Notes: generated by a model not told the origin, from the letters alone. Positions 7,146-16,443 are shown, counted from the stretch's first letter. The stretch: DNA of 64,000 nt from CAWCLK01 sp963796225 (GCA_963796225.1 CAWCLK010000052.1:1-64000), one strand, 5' to 3'. Made by a program: numbers and translations.

Positions 7146-7655
7146 ATGCCGACCGGACGTTGGGAGCGATGGCCGGCACGACCCAGCGTCGTGCTGGCGG
7201 TGGTGGCCGCCGTCTCGCTGGTGGCCGCACTGCTGCTGCGGAGCGGGACGTCCGACGCGGACACGACGGCGACCCCGACGCCCTCGCCCTCGCCCTCGGA
7301 CAGCCTGGACGTCGAGCCCGGGGTCGTGGCCGCGGCCCTGGACCGCGTGGAGCAGATCGAGCAGCCCCTCACCGTCTGGATGCAGCTCGCCGACTGCGAG
7401 TCCGGCGAGTGGGACGCCGAGGCCGATCCGCTCCCCGGCTCCGCGGACTGGACCTACGGCGCCGACGACGACACCCGCTTCGAGGGCGGCCTGCACTTCG
7501 AGCCCGGCACCTGGGACGAGTTCCGTGACGCCGGGATGGCCGCCAACGCCGGCGACGCCGCCCCGGTCGCCCAGATGGTGGTGGCCGAGCGGGTCCTCGA
7601 GGAGCAGGGCTGGACCGCGTGGCCGGTGTGCTCACGCAAGATCGGTGCCCGGTGA
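7146..7655 (+). CDS. secreted Rpf-like/transglycosylase-like cell-wall protein
   Basis: Predicted peptidoglycan-cleaving protein related to the resuscitation-promoting-factor/transglycosylase-like domain. An N-terminal basic region and hydrophobic segment (VVLAVVAAVSLVAALLL, about residues 15-31) act as signal or anchor, followed by a Thr/Pro/Ser linker. The folded part begins near residue 76: WMQLADCESGEW contains the catalytic Glu (about 84) and one Cys; GLHFEPGTWDEF and AERVLEEQGWTAWPVC provide the remaining core and the second Cys of the family disulfide. The length of 169 is normal. The start is supported by a leaderless-type promoter. Confidence 0.82.
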   Translation: MPTGRWERWPARPSVVLAVVAAVSLVAALLLRSGTSDADTTATPTPSPSPSDSLDVEPGVVAAALDRVEQIEQPLTVWMQLADCESGEWDAEADPLPGSADWTYGADDDTRFEGGLHFEPGTWDEFRDAGMAANAGDAAPVAQMVVAERVLEEQGWTAWPVCSRKIGAR

Positions 7656-7668
7656 CGCCCGCGGGGCG

Positions 7669-8064
7669 TCAGCCCCCGAGGGCCAGCACCACGCAGCAGA
7701 TCGTGAGGAAGCCCGTGGCGCCCCCGAGGGCCATGCGCTCGATGCGGCTGGTCGACGTCGCGTTCGCCAGCGTGTTCACCAGCATCAGTCCCGCCAGCGC
7801 CCAGGTGATGGCGGTCAGCGTGGAATCGGCGACACCACCGAGCTCGATCACCTCGCCCTGTCCCAGCACGATCACCGCCGCGAACAGGCCGAAGAGGGCC
7901 GCGAGGGCGCTCATGCCACGGAACGCCCCCGGGAGCCGGCCGTCCGGGCCGACCGCGCGGCCCCCGTAGGCGTGGGCGCCCCAGGGCGCCCCGAGCGCGA
8001 GTCCGACCTGGAAGATCGCCACGCCAACGAACAGCGCCGCGGCCAGCGTCGCCCAGATCGCCAT
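7669..8064 (-). CDS. four-helix integral membrane protein
   Basis: From the internal ATG (MAIWATL) the product is 131 residues with four predicted membrane helices: AALFVGVAIFQVGLALG, ALAALFGLFAAVIVLG, LTAITWALAGLMLVNTLA and TGFLTICCVVLALGG. The loop GAPWGAHAYGGRAVGPDGRLPGAF after helix 1 is a pattern I recognise from small uncharacterised bacterial membrane proteins, but not a named function. The longer open frame upstream is unlikely to be translated. It is convergent with the Rpf-like gene and directly downstream of the lipid operon, but in a separate unit. Confidence 0.7.
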   Translation of the reverse strand: MAIWATLAAALFVGVAIFQVGLALGAPWGAHAYGGRAVGPDGRLPGAFRGMSALAALFGLFAAVIVLGQGEVIELGGVADSTLTAITWALAGLMLVNTLANATSTSRIERMALGGATGFLTICCVVLALGG

Positions 8065-8127
8065 GTCTCCCTCACGCCTCGTCGGGTCGGCCGCGCATTC
8101 CAGCACACCGACGCGCGGGGGGCGGGA

Positions 8128-9195
8128 TCAGGTCCGGCGGGGGCGCAGGCGGGCGTGGGTGACGTGCCACTCGGCGCCGCCGTCGAAGGCGAACAGCTCG
8201 CTGCAGGCGAGGGTGAACACGCGCCAGCGGTGGTACCACGCCTCGGCGCGGTCGGCGCCGTAGGTGTCGGCGAACAGCTGCCGCGCGCGGTCCCGGTGCT
8301 CGTCGAGCTGGACCAGCCACGCCTCCAGCGTGCGGCTGTAGTGGGTGCCGTCGACCGCCCAGAGGTGGTCGACGACGAGGTCGTCCTGCAGGTGCAGGAA
8401 CAGGTCGTGGCTGGGCATCACGCCGTCGGTGAAGAAGTGCCGCGCCATCCAGTCCCCGCGGCTCGCCCCGGCGGTGAAGGGGTACAGCAGCTCGCGGTGG
8501 GCGAACACGTGGACGAACACCGCCCCGTCGGGGCGCAGCCACCCGCCGATGCGGCGCAGCAGCTCGCGATGGTTGCGCACGTGCTCGAACATCTCGACCG
8601 ACACGACGCGATCCACGGAGGCCGGGGCGGTGTCGAAGTCGTTCACGTCGCAGGTGCGCACCTCGACGTTGCCGAGCCCACGCTCCATGGCGCGCTTCTC
8701 GATGTGGTCGCGCTGGGTGGCCGAGTTGGAGATGGCGGTGATCGACGAGGACGGATAGCGCTCGGCCATCCACAGCGTGAGGCTGCCCCAGCCGCACCCG
8801 AGCTCGAGCACGTCCTGGCCGTCGCGCAGGTCGGCGCGCTCGCAGGTCAGGCGGAGCATGGCCTCCTCGGCCTGGGCGAGGGTGGTGACGCCGTCGGGCC
8901 AGTACGCCGACGAGTACTTCAGGCGGGGGCCGAGCATCAGCTCGAACAGCTCGGTGGGGACCTCGTAGTGCTGGTCGTTCGCCTCGTCGGTGGACAGCGC
9001 GACCGGGGCGTGGGACCACGCCTGCAGCCGGGCGGCCTTCTGCGCCGCACGCCCCTCGGGGGTGCCGGGGTCCTCGGACGCCAGCCGGCGGCGCAGCAGC
9101 GCGCGGATGCTGGCGCGCAGCGCAGGGTCGGGCAGCAGGCCCCGGTCGATGACCGCGTCCACGCCCCGTGCGCTGAGGGGGATTCGGGCGGTCAT
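8128..9195 (-). CDS. class I SAM-dependent methyltransferase, cyclopropane-synthase-like
   Basis: The 355-residue protein has the SAM-binding motif LELGCGWGSLTLWMA and the acidic SVEMFEHVRNH block of CFA-synthase relatives, plus DQHYEVPTELFELMLG, the phospholipid-interface motif region. It differs from true CFA synthase in the C-terminal half and belongs to the plant-NMT-like/Cfa-like branch. It probably methylates an unsaturated acyl chain or lipid-linked substrate. It is the last gene of a four-gene operon; its ATG overlaps the stop of the previous methyltransferase (ATGA). Confidence 0.85.
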   Translation of the reverse strand: MTARIPLSARGVDAVIDRGLLPDPALRASIRALLRRRLASEDPGTPEGRAAQKAARLQAWSHAPVALSTDEANDQHYEVPTELFELMLGPRLKYSSAYWPDGVTTLAQAEEAMLRLTCERADLRDGQDVLELGCGWGSLTLWMAERYPSSSITAISNSATQRDHIEKRAMERGLGNVEVRTCDVNDFDTAPASVDRVVSVEMFEHVRNHRELLRRIGGWLRPDGAVFVHVFAHRELLYPFTAGASRGDWMARHFFTDGVMPSHDLFLHLQDDLVVDHLWAVDGTHYSRTLEAWLVQLDEHRDRARQLFADTYGADRAEAWYHRWRVFTLACSELFAFDGGAEWHVTHARLRPRRT

Positions 9196-10490
9196 GCCAC
9201 CACCCCCTCACGCGGCAGGTCGGCCTCGCGGACCAGGGCCAGCTGCGTGCCATAGGGGCCGATCCCCAGCGTGCCGTTCATGGGGCGGGTCAGGACCAGC
9301 TGCAGGTCGCCGATGTAGCGCGCGAGGAAGGCCGCCTCGCAGTAGGCGAGGTAGAACTCCCACATCCTGACGAACCGCTGGTCGAAGCCGAGGGCGAGGA
9401 CCTCGTCGACGTTGGACAGGAACTGCTCGCGCCAGCGCCGCAGCGTCTCGGCGTAGTGGATCCCGATGTTGTCGACCTGCTCGACGTAGAGCTGGCTGTG
9501 CTCGCCCATCCCCTCGCACATCGCCTCGAGGCTGGGCAGGTGCCCACCGGGGAAGATGTAGCGCTGGATGAAGTCGGGGCGGCGACGGTAGTTGTCGTAC
9601 CGCTGCTCGGGGATCGTGATGACCTGGATGGCGGCGAGGCCGTCGGGGGCCAGCAGGCGGTCGACCTGCTCGAAGTACGTGCCGAGGAAGCGGTGTCCGA
9701 CGGCCTCGAGCATCTCGATGGACACGATGCGGTCGTACTGGCCGGTGACCTCGCGGTAGTCGACGAGGCGGATGTCGACCAGCGCGTCCAGGCCGGCGGC
9801 GGACACCCGTTCGCGTGCGAGCTCGGCCTGTTCCTCGGACAGGGTGATGCCGGTCACCCGGCAGCCGTAGGTCGACGCGGCGAAGATCGCGAAGCCTCCC
9901 CACCCGCAGCCGATCTCGAGGACGTGGCAGTCCCCGTCGAGGTGGATCTTCTCGGCCAGCGCCCGGTACTTGGCCCGCTGGGCGTCCTCCAGCGACTGGC
10001 CACGGTGCTCGAACAGGGCGGCCGAGTAGGTCATGGTGTCGTCGAGGAACAGCCGGTAGAGGTCGTTGGACAGGTCGTAGTGCGCGGCGATGTTCTTCTT
10101 CGACTGGCCGAGCCGGTTGGCGCGGACCTGATGCACGACGACGTCGCCGAGGATGTTGAGCAGGGCCGCGGGCGTCAGGGCGCGCAGGGCGCGACGGTTG
10201 GCCACGAGGATGCGGAACAGGCTGACCAGGTCGTCGGACTCCCAGTCCCCCGCCATGTACGACTCGCCCACGCCGACCGAGGCCCCGGTGACGAGCTTGC
10301 GGAAGAACGACCAGTCGTGGACGACCAGGTCCGCCGTCAGGTCCGCGTCCGGGTCCCCGAAGTCCCGCCACCGCCCGTCGGGGCGGACCAGGCGCAGTCG
10401 CCCCACCTGCAGGTTGTCGAGCATCGAGGCGACGAACGCGAGGTAGCGGCGATCGGCCGGGGTCGCGGCGGGGTGGGTGGCGACGCTCAC
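9192..10490 (-). CDS. cyclopropane-fatty-acyl-phospholipid synthase family protein
   Basis: Transfers a methylene/methyl from SAM to the double bond of phospholipid acyl chains. From the GTG that overlaps the upstream stop it is 432 residues, the usual length. Motifs: GVGESYMAGDWESDDL (lipid-binding N-domain), HYDLSNDLYRLFLD, MTYSAALF, LEIGCGWGGFAIFAA (SAM), SIEMLEAVGHRF, and QVITIPEQRY followed by DFIQRYIFPGG, all hallmarks of CFA synthases. The two neighbours upstream (DUF1365, FAD oxidoreductase) are regular partners of such enzymes in bacteria that make modified fatty acids. Whether the product is cyclopropane, 10-methyl or furan fatty acid is not decidable from sequence. Confidence 0.92.
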   Translation of the reverse strand: MSVATHPAATPADRRYLAFVASMLDNLQVGRLRLVRPDGRWRDFGDPDADLTADLVVHDWSFFRKLVTGASVGVGESYMAGDWESDDLVSLFRILVANRRALRALTPAALLNILGDVVVHQVRANRLGQSKKNIAAHYDLSNDLYRLFLDDTMTYSAALFEHRGQSLEDAQRAKYRALAEKIHLDGDCHVLEIGCGWGGFAIFAASTYGCRVTGITLSEEQAELARERVSAAGLDALVDIRLVDYREVTGQYDRIVSIEMLEAVGHRFLGTYFEQVDRLLAPDGLAAIQVITIPEQRYDNYRRRPDFIQRYIFPGGHLPSLEAMCEGMGEHSQLYVEQVDNIGIHYAETLRRWREQFLSNVDEVLALGFDQRFVRMWEFYLAYCEAAFLARYIGDLQLVLTRPMNGTLGIGPYGTQLALVREADLPREGVVA

Positions 10491-11365
10491 ACGGAGACCT
10501 CTCGGGACGGGTCGTGGGATGGCGATGGTTCGGAGGCTCGGGTGGGCCGGTCGGGTGTCGTCACGGCGTCCAGTCCCGTGGGTGGCGGGGCGGGGCGGCG
10601 GTGGAACGGCGTGCGGCGCCACCACAGGCGGACTGCCTGCAGGTGGATTCGCGCGACCGTCCAGATCGTCACCAGCGGGTGGCGTGCCATGGCGCTCCAC
10701 AGCGAGCCGGTGGTCAGCGGCCGCAGCCGTCCGCCCTGGCTCGCGTCGAGCACGACCCCGGACGCGTCGTCGACGTGCATGGCCACGGCGACGGGCCCGT
10801 CGCCGTCCAGCGGCGGGGGCCGGAACGTGAACCGGTACGACAGCCCCTCGATCGGGAGGAACGGCGAGACGTGGAAGTCCTTGGCGTGGGCGGCTCGCAC
10901 CACACGCGAGGGCTCGCTCCCCCGCTCGACTCCCTCGACGGCGAGGTCGTCGAGCAGGTAGGCGTGCCAGTCGCCGAAGGTGTTGCGGACCTCGGCGACG
11001 ACCAGGCGCAGCGTGCCGTCACGATCGTGGGCGAACCACCACGACACCGGGTTGAACACGTGGCCGAGCACGCGCGGGTAGGCGTAGAGCAGCAGTGGGC
11101 CGTCGGGCAGCGTGCCGCCCTGGCCGGCGACCCAGCGGGCGACCTTCTCGCGCAGGGGCCGGTCCGCGTCGCCGAAGTGGTCGGTGCGGCGCACGGCGAC
11201 GGGGCGGCGGGTGTCCGCCCCGAACCCGACGACGCCGTCGGCGACCTCGTCGAGGTGGTCGACGTCGAGCAGCAGGTGCCAGACGCGGTAGCGGAACGCG
11301 TTGGGACGCGGCCGATGGCGGCGGTGGGCCACCGTGCCCTCGACGACCCAGCCGTGTGTGGTCAT
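10487..11365 (-). CDS. DUF1365 family protein
   Basis: Conserved protein of unknown biochemistry that is found almost always between an amine-oxidase-like FAD protein and CFA-type methyltransferases. The 292 residues show the family blocks RHRPRPNAFRYRVWHLLLDVD, VLGHVFNPVSWWFAHD, VAEVRNTFGDWHAYLL and HVSPFLPIEGLSYRF. No membrane helix is obvious. The ATG overlaps the stop of the FAD gene and its stop overlaps the next GTG, so translation is chained. A role in the same lipid-modification pathway is inferred from the operon. Confidence 0.9.
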   Translation of the reverse strand: MTTHGWVVEGTVAHRRHRPRPNAFRYRVWHLLLDVDHLDEVADGVVGFGADTRRPVAVRRTDHFGDADRPLREKVARWVAGQGGTLPDGPLLLYAYPRVLGHVFNPVSWWFAHDRDGTLRLVVAEVRNTFGDWHAYLLDDLAVEGVERGSEPSRVVRAAHAKDFHVSPFLPIEGLSYRFTFRPPPLDGDGPVAVAMHVDDASGVVLDASQGGRLRPLTTGSLWSAMARHPLVTIWTVARIHLQAVRLWWRRTPFHRRPAPPPTGLDAVTTPDRPTRASEPSPSHDPSREVSV

Positions 11366-12618
11366 GGCCAGCTGATCCCGAAGCGGGCGGCGACACGCAG
11401 GGCGGAGACCAGCCCGTCCTCGTGGAAGCCGTACCGGTGGTAGGCGCCGGCGAACCAGGTCCGCTGCTGGCCCTGGATCTCGCCCATCACCGGCTGGGTC
11501 GCGACCGACTCGGGCGTGAACCCGGGGTGCGTGTACGTCATGCGGCGCAGCACGGAGCCGGGCGCAGGAGGCATGTCCGGGTTCAAGGTCACGACGTGGT
11601 CGATGTCGGTGTCGAGCGGCTGGAGCCGGTTCATCCAGTACGACAGGCTCACCCGGGGTTCGGGGCTGCGGCAGTCGGTGAGGCGGTAGTTCCACGAGGC
11701 CCACGCAGCGCGCGCCGCAGGCAGCAGCCGGGTGTCGGTGTGCAGCCACGTGTCGTTGGTCGAGTAGGCCCACGCCCCGAGCAGCTCCTTCTCACGGGCA
11801 CTGGGGTCCGTCAGCATCCCCAGCGCCTCGTCGGCGTGGGCGGCGATGACCACGTGGTCGAAGCGGTCGGTGGCGCCGGACGCGGTGCCCACGTCCACAC
11901 CGTGGGGGTCCCGGCGAACGGCCACGACGGGGTCCCCGGCACGGACGCGGTCGCGGTACGGGGCGGACAGCAGCGGGATGTAGCTGGAGCTGCCGCCGAC
12001 GACCGTGCGCCACGGATGGTGGGTGCTGACACCCAGCAGGCCGTGGTTGTCGAAGAAGGACAGCAACGTGCCCAGCGGGAAGTCGAGGACGGGTCCGGTG
12101 CCCGTCGACCAGATCGCCGCGGCCATCGGGGCCAGGTAGTGGTGGGTGAACTCGTGGGAGAACCCGAGGGTGTGGGTGAAGTGCCCGATGGTGGTGGTGT
12201 GCGTGCGCCCGTCGTCGACGAGCCGTCGCCCCAGCCGGTTGAAACGCAGGATGTCGGCGACGAAGCGGGCGTAGCGGGGCGAGGCCAGGTTCCGGGGCTG
12301 GGCGGCCAGGCCGCGGGGGCTGCCCGCGTACTCGAGGTCGCAGGCGTCGCAGCGCAACGACCACGACATGTCCGAGTCCGCGGTGGCCACGCCGAGCTCG
12401 TCGAACAGCCGCGTGAGCATCGGGTACGTCGGCTCGTTGTAGACGATGAACCCGGTGTCGACGGGCAGCGCGGGACGCCCGGGACGGTCCACGTGCACCG
12501 TGTGGGTGTGGCCGCCGAGGCGGTCGGCGCCCTCGTACACGTGCACCTCGTGCTGACGGTCGAGCAGCCAGGCCGAGGCCAGGCCGGCGATCCCGGTGCC
12601 GATGACGGCGATACGCAC
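11362..12618 (-). CDS. FAD-dependent oxidoreductase (amine-oxidase-like)
   Basis: First gene of the lipid operon, 418 residues. It opens with a dinucleotide fold, VIGTGIAGLASAWLL, then the FAD-ribose-binding GADRLGGHTHTV, and has GFIVYNEPTYP and a C-terminal WFAGAYHRYGFHEDGLVSALR block that closes the FAD site. This branch is the bacterial NAD/FAD-binding protein that co-occurs with DUF1365 and CFA-type enzymes; related operons have been linked to furan or methyl-branched fatty acids and to singlet-oxygen responses. It probably oxidises or reduces the modified acyl chain. It is divergent from a LuxR-type regulator, so the 137-base gap should hold two promoters. Confidence 0.9.
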   Translation of the reverse strand: MRIAVIGTGIAGLASAWLLDRQHEVHVYEGADRLGGHTHTVHVDRPGRPALPVDTGFIVYNEPTYPMLTRLFDELGVATADSDMSWSLRCDACDLEYAGSPRGLAAQPRNLASPRYARFVADILRFNRLGRRLVDDGRTHTTTIGHFTHTLGFSHEFTHHYLAPMAAAIWSTGTGPVLDFPLGTLLSFFDNHGLLGVSTHHPWRTVVGGSSSYIPLLSAPYRDRVRAGDPVVAVRRDPHGVDVGTASGATDRFDHVVIAAHADEALGMLTDPSAREKELLGAWAYSTNDTWLHTDTRLLPAARAAWASWNYRLTDCRSPEPRVSLSYWMNRLQPLDTDIDHVVTLNPDMPPAPGSVLRRMTYTHPGFTPESVATQPVMGEIQGQQRTWFAGAYHRYGFHEDGLVSALRVAARFGISWP

Positions 12619-12742
12619 GCGTGGTCCGAGGTGGTCGGGGGCGGGGGTGGACGATCGGGCGGTGGTTCGGCGTGCCCCCCCGCTCGGATGGCGGGCTGGC
12701 CACCTGTGCAGGACGTGCGCGCGACCGCGGGCCAGTCGGACC

Positions 12743-12748
12743 TACCGT
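12743..12748 (+). promoter_or_regulatory. -10 element TACCGT, predicted leaderless start
   Basis: TACCGT ends 7 bases before the ATG of the LuxR-type regulator at 12756, the spacing of a leaderless transcript. It lies in the gap shared with the divergent lipid operon. Confidence 0.5.
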
Positions 12749-12755
12749 GGGGGCC

Positions 12756-13469
12756 ATGACACGTGACCCGTCCTCCTCCCCCTCGGCACCGCCCGAGGTC
12801 GCCGGGCTGCGCGTGCTCATCTGCGACGACGACTACCTCGTCCGCGAGGGGGCACGTGCCGTGCTGGAGCAGGTCGGCGGGCTGTCCGTCCTCGGCACGG
12901 CCGGCGACCCGGATGCGCTGCGCGAGCTGTGGTCCCGCGAGCGCCCCGACGTCGTGCTCCTCGACATCCGGATGCCCCCGACCTTCACGACCGAGGGCAT
13001 CGACCTCGCGCACGAGCTGCGCGCCCAGGACCCCGACATCGGCATCGTCGTCCTGTCACAGCACGACGACCCCGAGTACGCGCTCGAGCTGCTCGGCCAG
13101 GGCTCGGAGCGTCTGGCCTACCTGCTCAAGGAGCGGTTGGGCGACGCCGACCGGCTGCTTGCGGCGATCTCCGAGGTGGCCCAGGGGGGCTCGGTGCTGG
13201 ACCCCAAGATCGTCGACGCGCTCCTCGAGGCCCAGCACCGCCGGTCGATGTCACGCCTCGCCGGACTGACCCCGCGGGAGCTCGACGTCCTGTCCCTGAT
13301 GGCCACCGGGAAGGGCAACGGAGGCATCGCTCGGGACCTGTCGATCTCCGAACGGTCGGTCGAGAAGCACATCAACGCCATCTTCAAGAAGCTCGGTCTG
13401 CGCGAGGACATCGAGCTCAACCGACGCGTCGCCGCCGTCCTGTTCTTCCTCCAGCGCGCCCGCGACTGA
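12756..13469 (+). CDS. LuxR/NarL-family response regulator
   Basis: 237 residues with a receiver followed by a LuxR-type helix-turn-helix. The receiver has LICDDDYLVREGA, the phospho-acceptor Asp in VVLLDIRMPP, and LLKERLGDADR near its end. The C-terminal domain reads LTPRELDVLSLMATG, IARDLSISERSVEKHINAIFKKLGL, a textbook NarL DNA-binding helix. The likely partner is the convergent histidine kinase just downstream, which is of the matching HisKA_3 type. Transcription is predicted leaderless. It could control the divergent lipid operon, the adjacent kinase operon, or distant genes. Confidence 0.93.
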   Translation: MTRDPSSSPSAPPEVAGLRVLICDDDYLVREGARAVLEQVGGLSVLGTAGDPDALRELWSRERPDVVLLDIRMPPTFTTEGIDLAHELRAQDPDIGIVVLSQHDDPEYALELLGQGSERLAYLLKERLGDADRLLAAISEVAQGGSVLDPKIVDALLEAQHRRSMSRLAGLTPRELDVLSLMATGKGNGGIARDLSISERSVEKHINAIFKKLGLREDIELNRRVAAVLFFLQRARD

Positions 13470-13479
13470 CCCGGCCGAC

Positions 13480-15175
13480 GCGACCAGCGGCAGGACGGCG
13501 GTGACCGTCGTCCCCTCCTGCCCGCTGGCGATGCCGAGCGGCCCCCGAGGGCACGTGCACGGTCCTGCATCGTGCCGAGTCCCCGCCCCGACGGGTGGGC
13601 CGCAACGTCGAAGCCCTGGCCGTCGTCGCGCACCACGACGCGCAGGCGGTGGTCGGCGAGGTCGATCTGCACCTGGACGCGGGTGGCGTCGGCGTGCTTG
13701 ATGGCGTTGGTGACCGCCTCGCTGACGAGGAAGTACGTGTTCGCCTCGACGTCGTAGGGGAGCCGCGGGAGCGGGTCGGGCGTCGTGGCGACCTCGACGG
13801 GCAGGCGGCTGCGCGTGCCCAGCGAGAACAGGGCCCCCGCCAGCCCGCGGTCGCGGAGGATCGACGGGTAGATGCCCTGGGCGGTCTCCCGCAGGCGGCC
13901 CAGCACCTGGTCGATCTCGGCCGACAGCTCGTCGAGCACCCGCTCGGCCTCGTCGGGCGCCTGGCGGAGACGTTCACGTCCGAACCCGATGTGCAGGCGC
14001 AGCATCACGAGCTGACGCTGGACGCCGTCGTGCAGATCGGCGGCCATGCGGCGGCGGGCCTCGTCCTGGGCGTGGACCAGTCGCCCGCCGGCGTCACGGA
14101 GCGCCTCGGCCTGGCGCTGGATCAGCTCGAGCTGGTGACCCAGTCCCTGGCGCATGTCCTCCAGCGCCCGGGCCAGGACCCCGACCTCGTCGTCGGTCGT
14201 GACCGGGAACGCTGCGTCCCGGTCGCCGCTGGCGATCCGTGCCGCGGTGGCGGTCAGCTCGCGCAGGGGCCTGGTCATGCGGCGACTGACGATCCACGCC
14301 AGCACGGTGGCGAGGACGAGCAGCGCCGCGCCGGCCCCGAGGCGATTGCGCACGAGCTGCGCGTCGAGCCGGGCGAGCGGCTCCTGCACCAGCACGCCGA
14401 GGTCGACGCTCTCGCCCCACGGCCCGGACGGACGCGCCACGGGCCGGAAGCTGGCCCAGTAGGTCTGGTCGCCGATCTCGACGACCGGGATCCGGTCCTC
14501 CTCGACCCCCACCCGTTCGAGGGCGTCGCCCTCCAGCTCGCCCGGGAGGGACCACGCCGCGATCTCACTGCCCGCCTGCAGCACGATGTCGTCACCGCCG
14601 GTGTCGTCGCGGATCGCCCGGGCCAGGCCACGGTCGAACACGTACCCGAACACCACGAGCACCTCGTCGGGGGCCTCACCGATCAGCTCGCCGGTCACGT
14701 AGGCCCTCCGCCCGTCGGCGGTCGGCACCACCCGGGCGGTCACCATGGCGCTGTGCGACAGGAACACCGACTCGGGGGGCGGGGCGAGCACGGGGCCAGT
14801 CGTGGTGACCACCGGGTTGCCGCCGCGGTCGTAGGCGCTGATCACGGTGAACGGCCGCGTGGCGGCCACCTGGATGAGGCCCTCGGTCAGGGCCTGGCGT
14901 CCGTCCGTCCCGCCGGGCGCGGAACCGCCATGGCCGTAGGCGGACTTGACCTGCTGCAGCTCGACGAGGATCTCCTGCACGTCGTCGAGCAGCACCGACT
15001 GGGCCTGGCTCGCGCGCTGCTCCAGCACGCCGAGTGCCTGGGCTCGCAGGGCCGACCGGGTCAGGTTCGATTCGACCAGGTAGGTCACGACGAAGCTGAT
15101 CGCGAGCACCGCGGTGATCGCCGCCAGCAGGCGGGTGACCAGCGGGGCGCGCGGGACCCGGTCGAGCAGGCTCAC
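13480..15175 (-). CDS. NarL-type sensor histidine kinase, frameshifted near the C-terminus
   Basis: Membrane kinase translated from a GTG overlapping the solute-binding lipoprotein stop. Order: TM helix (VTRLLAAITAVLAISFVVTYL), about 250-residue extracytoplasmic sensor, second TM (ALLVLATVLAWIVS), HAMP, then HisKA_3 with the phospho-accepting His in AADLHDGVQRQL, and an ATPase domain with EAVTNAIKHA (N box) and VVRDDGQGFD (G1). After GRGLGTMQDRARALGG the frame is lost near 13550; one added base restores IASGQEGTTVTAVLPL, the normal G2/end of the domain. The true stop is therefore uncertain and the end given is approximate. It faces its probable regulator tail to tail. Confidence 0.85.
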
Positions 15176-16443
15176 CGGTCGGTCTGCCCGCTGCGGAGCA
15201 TCTGCGTGCCCGCGCGCTGCAGTCGGGCGAACGGGTCGGGCTCTCGGGTGTCGTGGTTGAGCACGTCGCGGATCGTGCTGGTCGCCAGGTCCATCACCCG
15301 CGGGTAGATGATCAGCTGCATGGCCGCGGCGTGGGGCAGCGCGTCGACGGCCACGCGGTAGCGCACGTCGTCGAAGAACGGGTCGGCGAGGACGTCCGTG
15401 CGGCCGGGCAGTCGTCCGTCCTCCTCGGCGTACCGCATGGCGTACTGCGGCTTCACCACGTGGGTGATGAAGTCCCACGCCAGGGCGGGGTCGTCGGCGT
15501 GGTCGGTCACGAACAGGCTGCTGCCGCCGAGCACCGTCCCCGGTCCGGTCGCCGACGGGCCGGTCGGCATGGGCACGACGGTCCACGCGAACCCGGGGTC
15601 GTCGTCGATCAGCCGGGCCACGTCCCAGGTCCCCGTGGCCAGGAGCAGCGTCTGCTGGTCGACGAACAGCGGGTAGGCCGCGGCGTCGGTGTCGGTCTCG
15701 TCGTCCGCGACGGCCATGCGTTCGTCGTCGGCGGTCAGGGACGTCAGGAAGTCGAAGGTCTCCTGCACCTCGCGCGAGTCGAACAGCAGCGTCGTGCCCT
15801 GCTCGGGGTCACGCTCGAACCACCGACCGCCGTTGGCCCGCAGCCAGGCGTTCATGCTCCACGTCGAGGCGGGCAGGTGGGTCAGCCGGACGTCCTGCTC
15901 GGCCGCCGACGCGGCGACCTCCGCCAGCCCGTCCCAGGTCCGCAGGTCGTCCAGGGTGTGCCCGAACCGCTCGAGCAGGTCCGTGTTGACGACCATGACC
16001 ATCGCGTTCACGTCCAGCGGCACCCCGTAGACCTCGCCGTCCCAGGTCACGTCCTCCATGGCCCCGTCGAGGAAGGTGCCGTCGGCGTAGGCACTGGCGA
16101 ACCGCTGGGTGACGGGCAGTGCCCAGCCGAGCGCTCCGGCGGCGAACGCATGCCACTGCTCGACGTCGACCTCCCGCGGCCCCGCTCGGTCGGCGAGCAT
16201 GAACTCCTCGAGCTGGCCGAACTTGGCGGGCCGGGTGATCACGCGGACGTCGCGCTCGGCCTCGAAGTCCGCGACGGCGTCGACGAAGGCCGGGGCGCTC
16301 GCCCAGTCGTCGGCCAGCACCACCGTCAGCGTGGGGCGCGTGGGATCCGCGGCGGCGGTGCCGGAGGAGGCGTCGGTGCAGCCTGCGAGCAGGGCCAGGG
16401 CCAGCACGGCTCCGGCCACACGGGGAAGTGAGCACGTGCGCAC
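15172..16443 (-). CDS. extracellular solute-binding lipoprotein (ABC sugar type)
   Basis: A 423-residue lipoprotein. The signal ends in the lipobox LLAGC (about residues 17-21), then a Thr/Asp linker and a periplasmic-binding-protein fold of the sugar family: TLTVVLADDWASAPAF, VDVEQWHAFAAGALGW, GVPLDVNAMVMVVNTDLLE, TWSMNAWLRANGGRW, and a C-terminal lobe with GGSSLFVTDHADDP and WDFITHVV. No permease or ATPase gene accompanies it. Instead it overlaps a sensor kinase by 4 bases, so it is more likely a ligand-sensing partner of that kinase than a transport component. The GTG start at 16443 leaves a standard signal peptide. Confidence 0.85.
   Translation of the reverse strand: MRTCSLPRVAGAVLALALLAGCTDASSGTAAADPTRPTLTVVLADDWASAPAFVDAVADFEAERDVRVITRPAKFGQLEEFMLADRAGPREVDVEQWHAFAAGALGWALPVTQRFASAYADGTFLDGAMEDVTWDGEVYGVPLDVNAMVMVVNTDLLERFGHTLDDLRTWDGLAEVAASAAEQDVRLTHLPASTWSMNAWLRANGGRWFERDPEQGTTLLFDSREVQETFDFLTSLTADDERMAVADDETDTDAAAYPLFVDQQTLLLATGTWDVARLIDDDPGFAWTVVPMPTGPSATGPGTVLGGSSLFVTDHADDPALAWDFITHVVKPQYAMRYAEEDGRLPGRTDVLADPFFDDVRYRVAVDALPHAAAMQLIIYPRVMDLATSTIRDVLNHDTREPDPFARLQRAGTQMLRSGQTDR

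Noticed and set aside
13251..13490. Extension of the histidine kinase into the regulator's 3' end
   Set aside because: After the frame change the third frame stays open to 13251, but the text is not protein-like and would overlap the regulator by over 200 bases.
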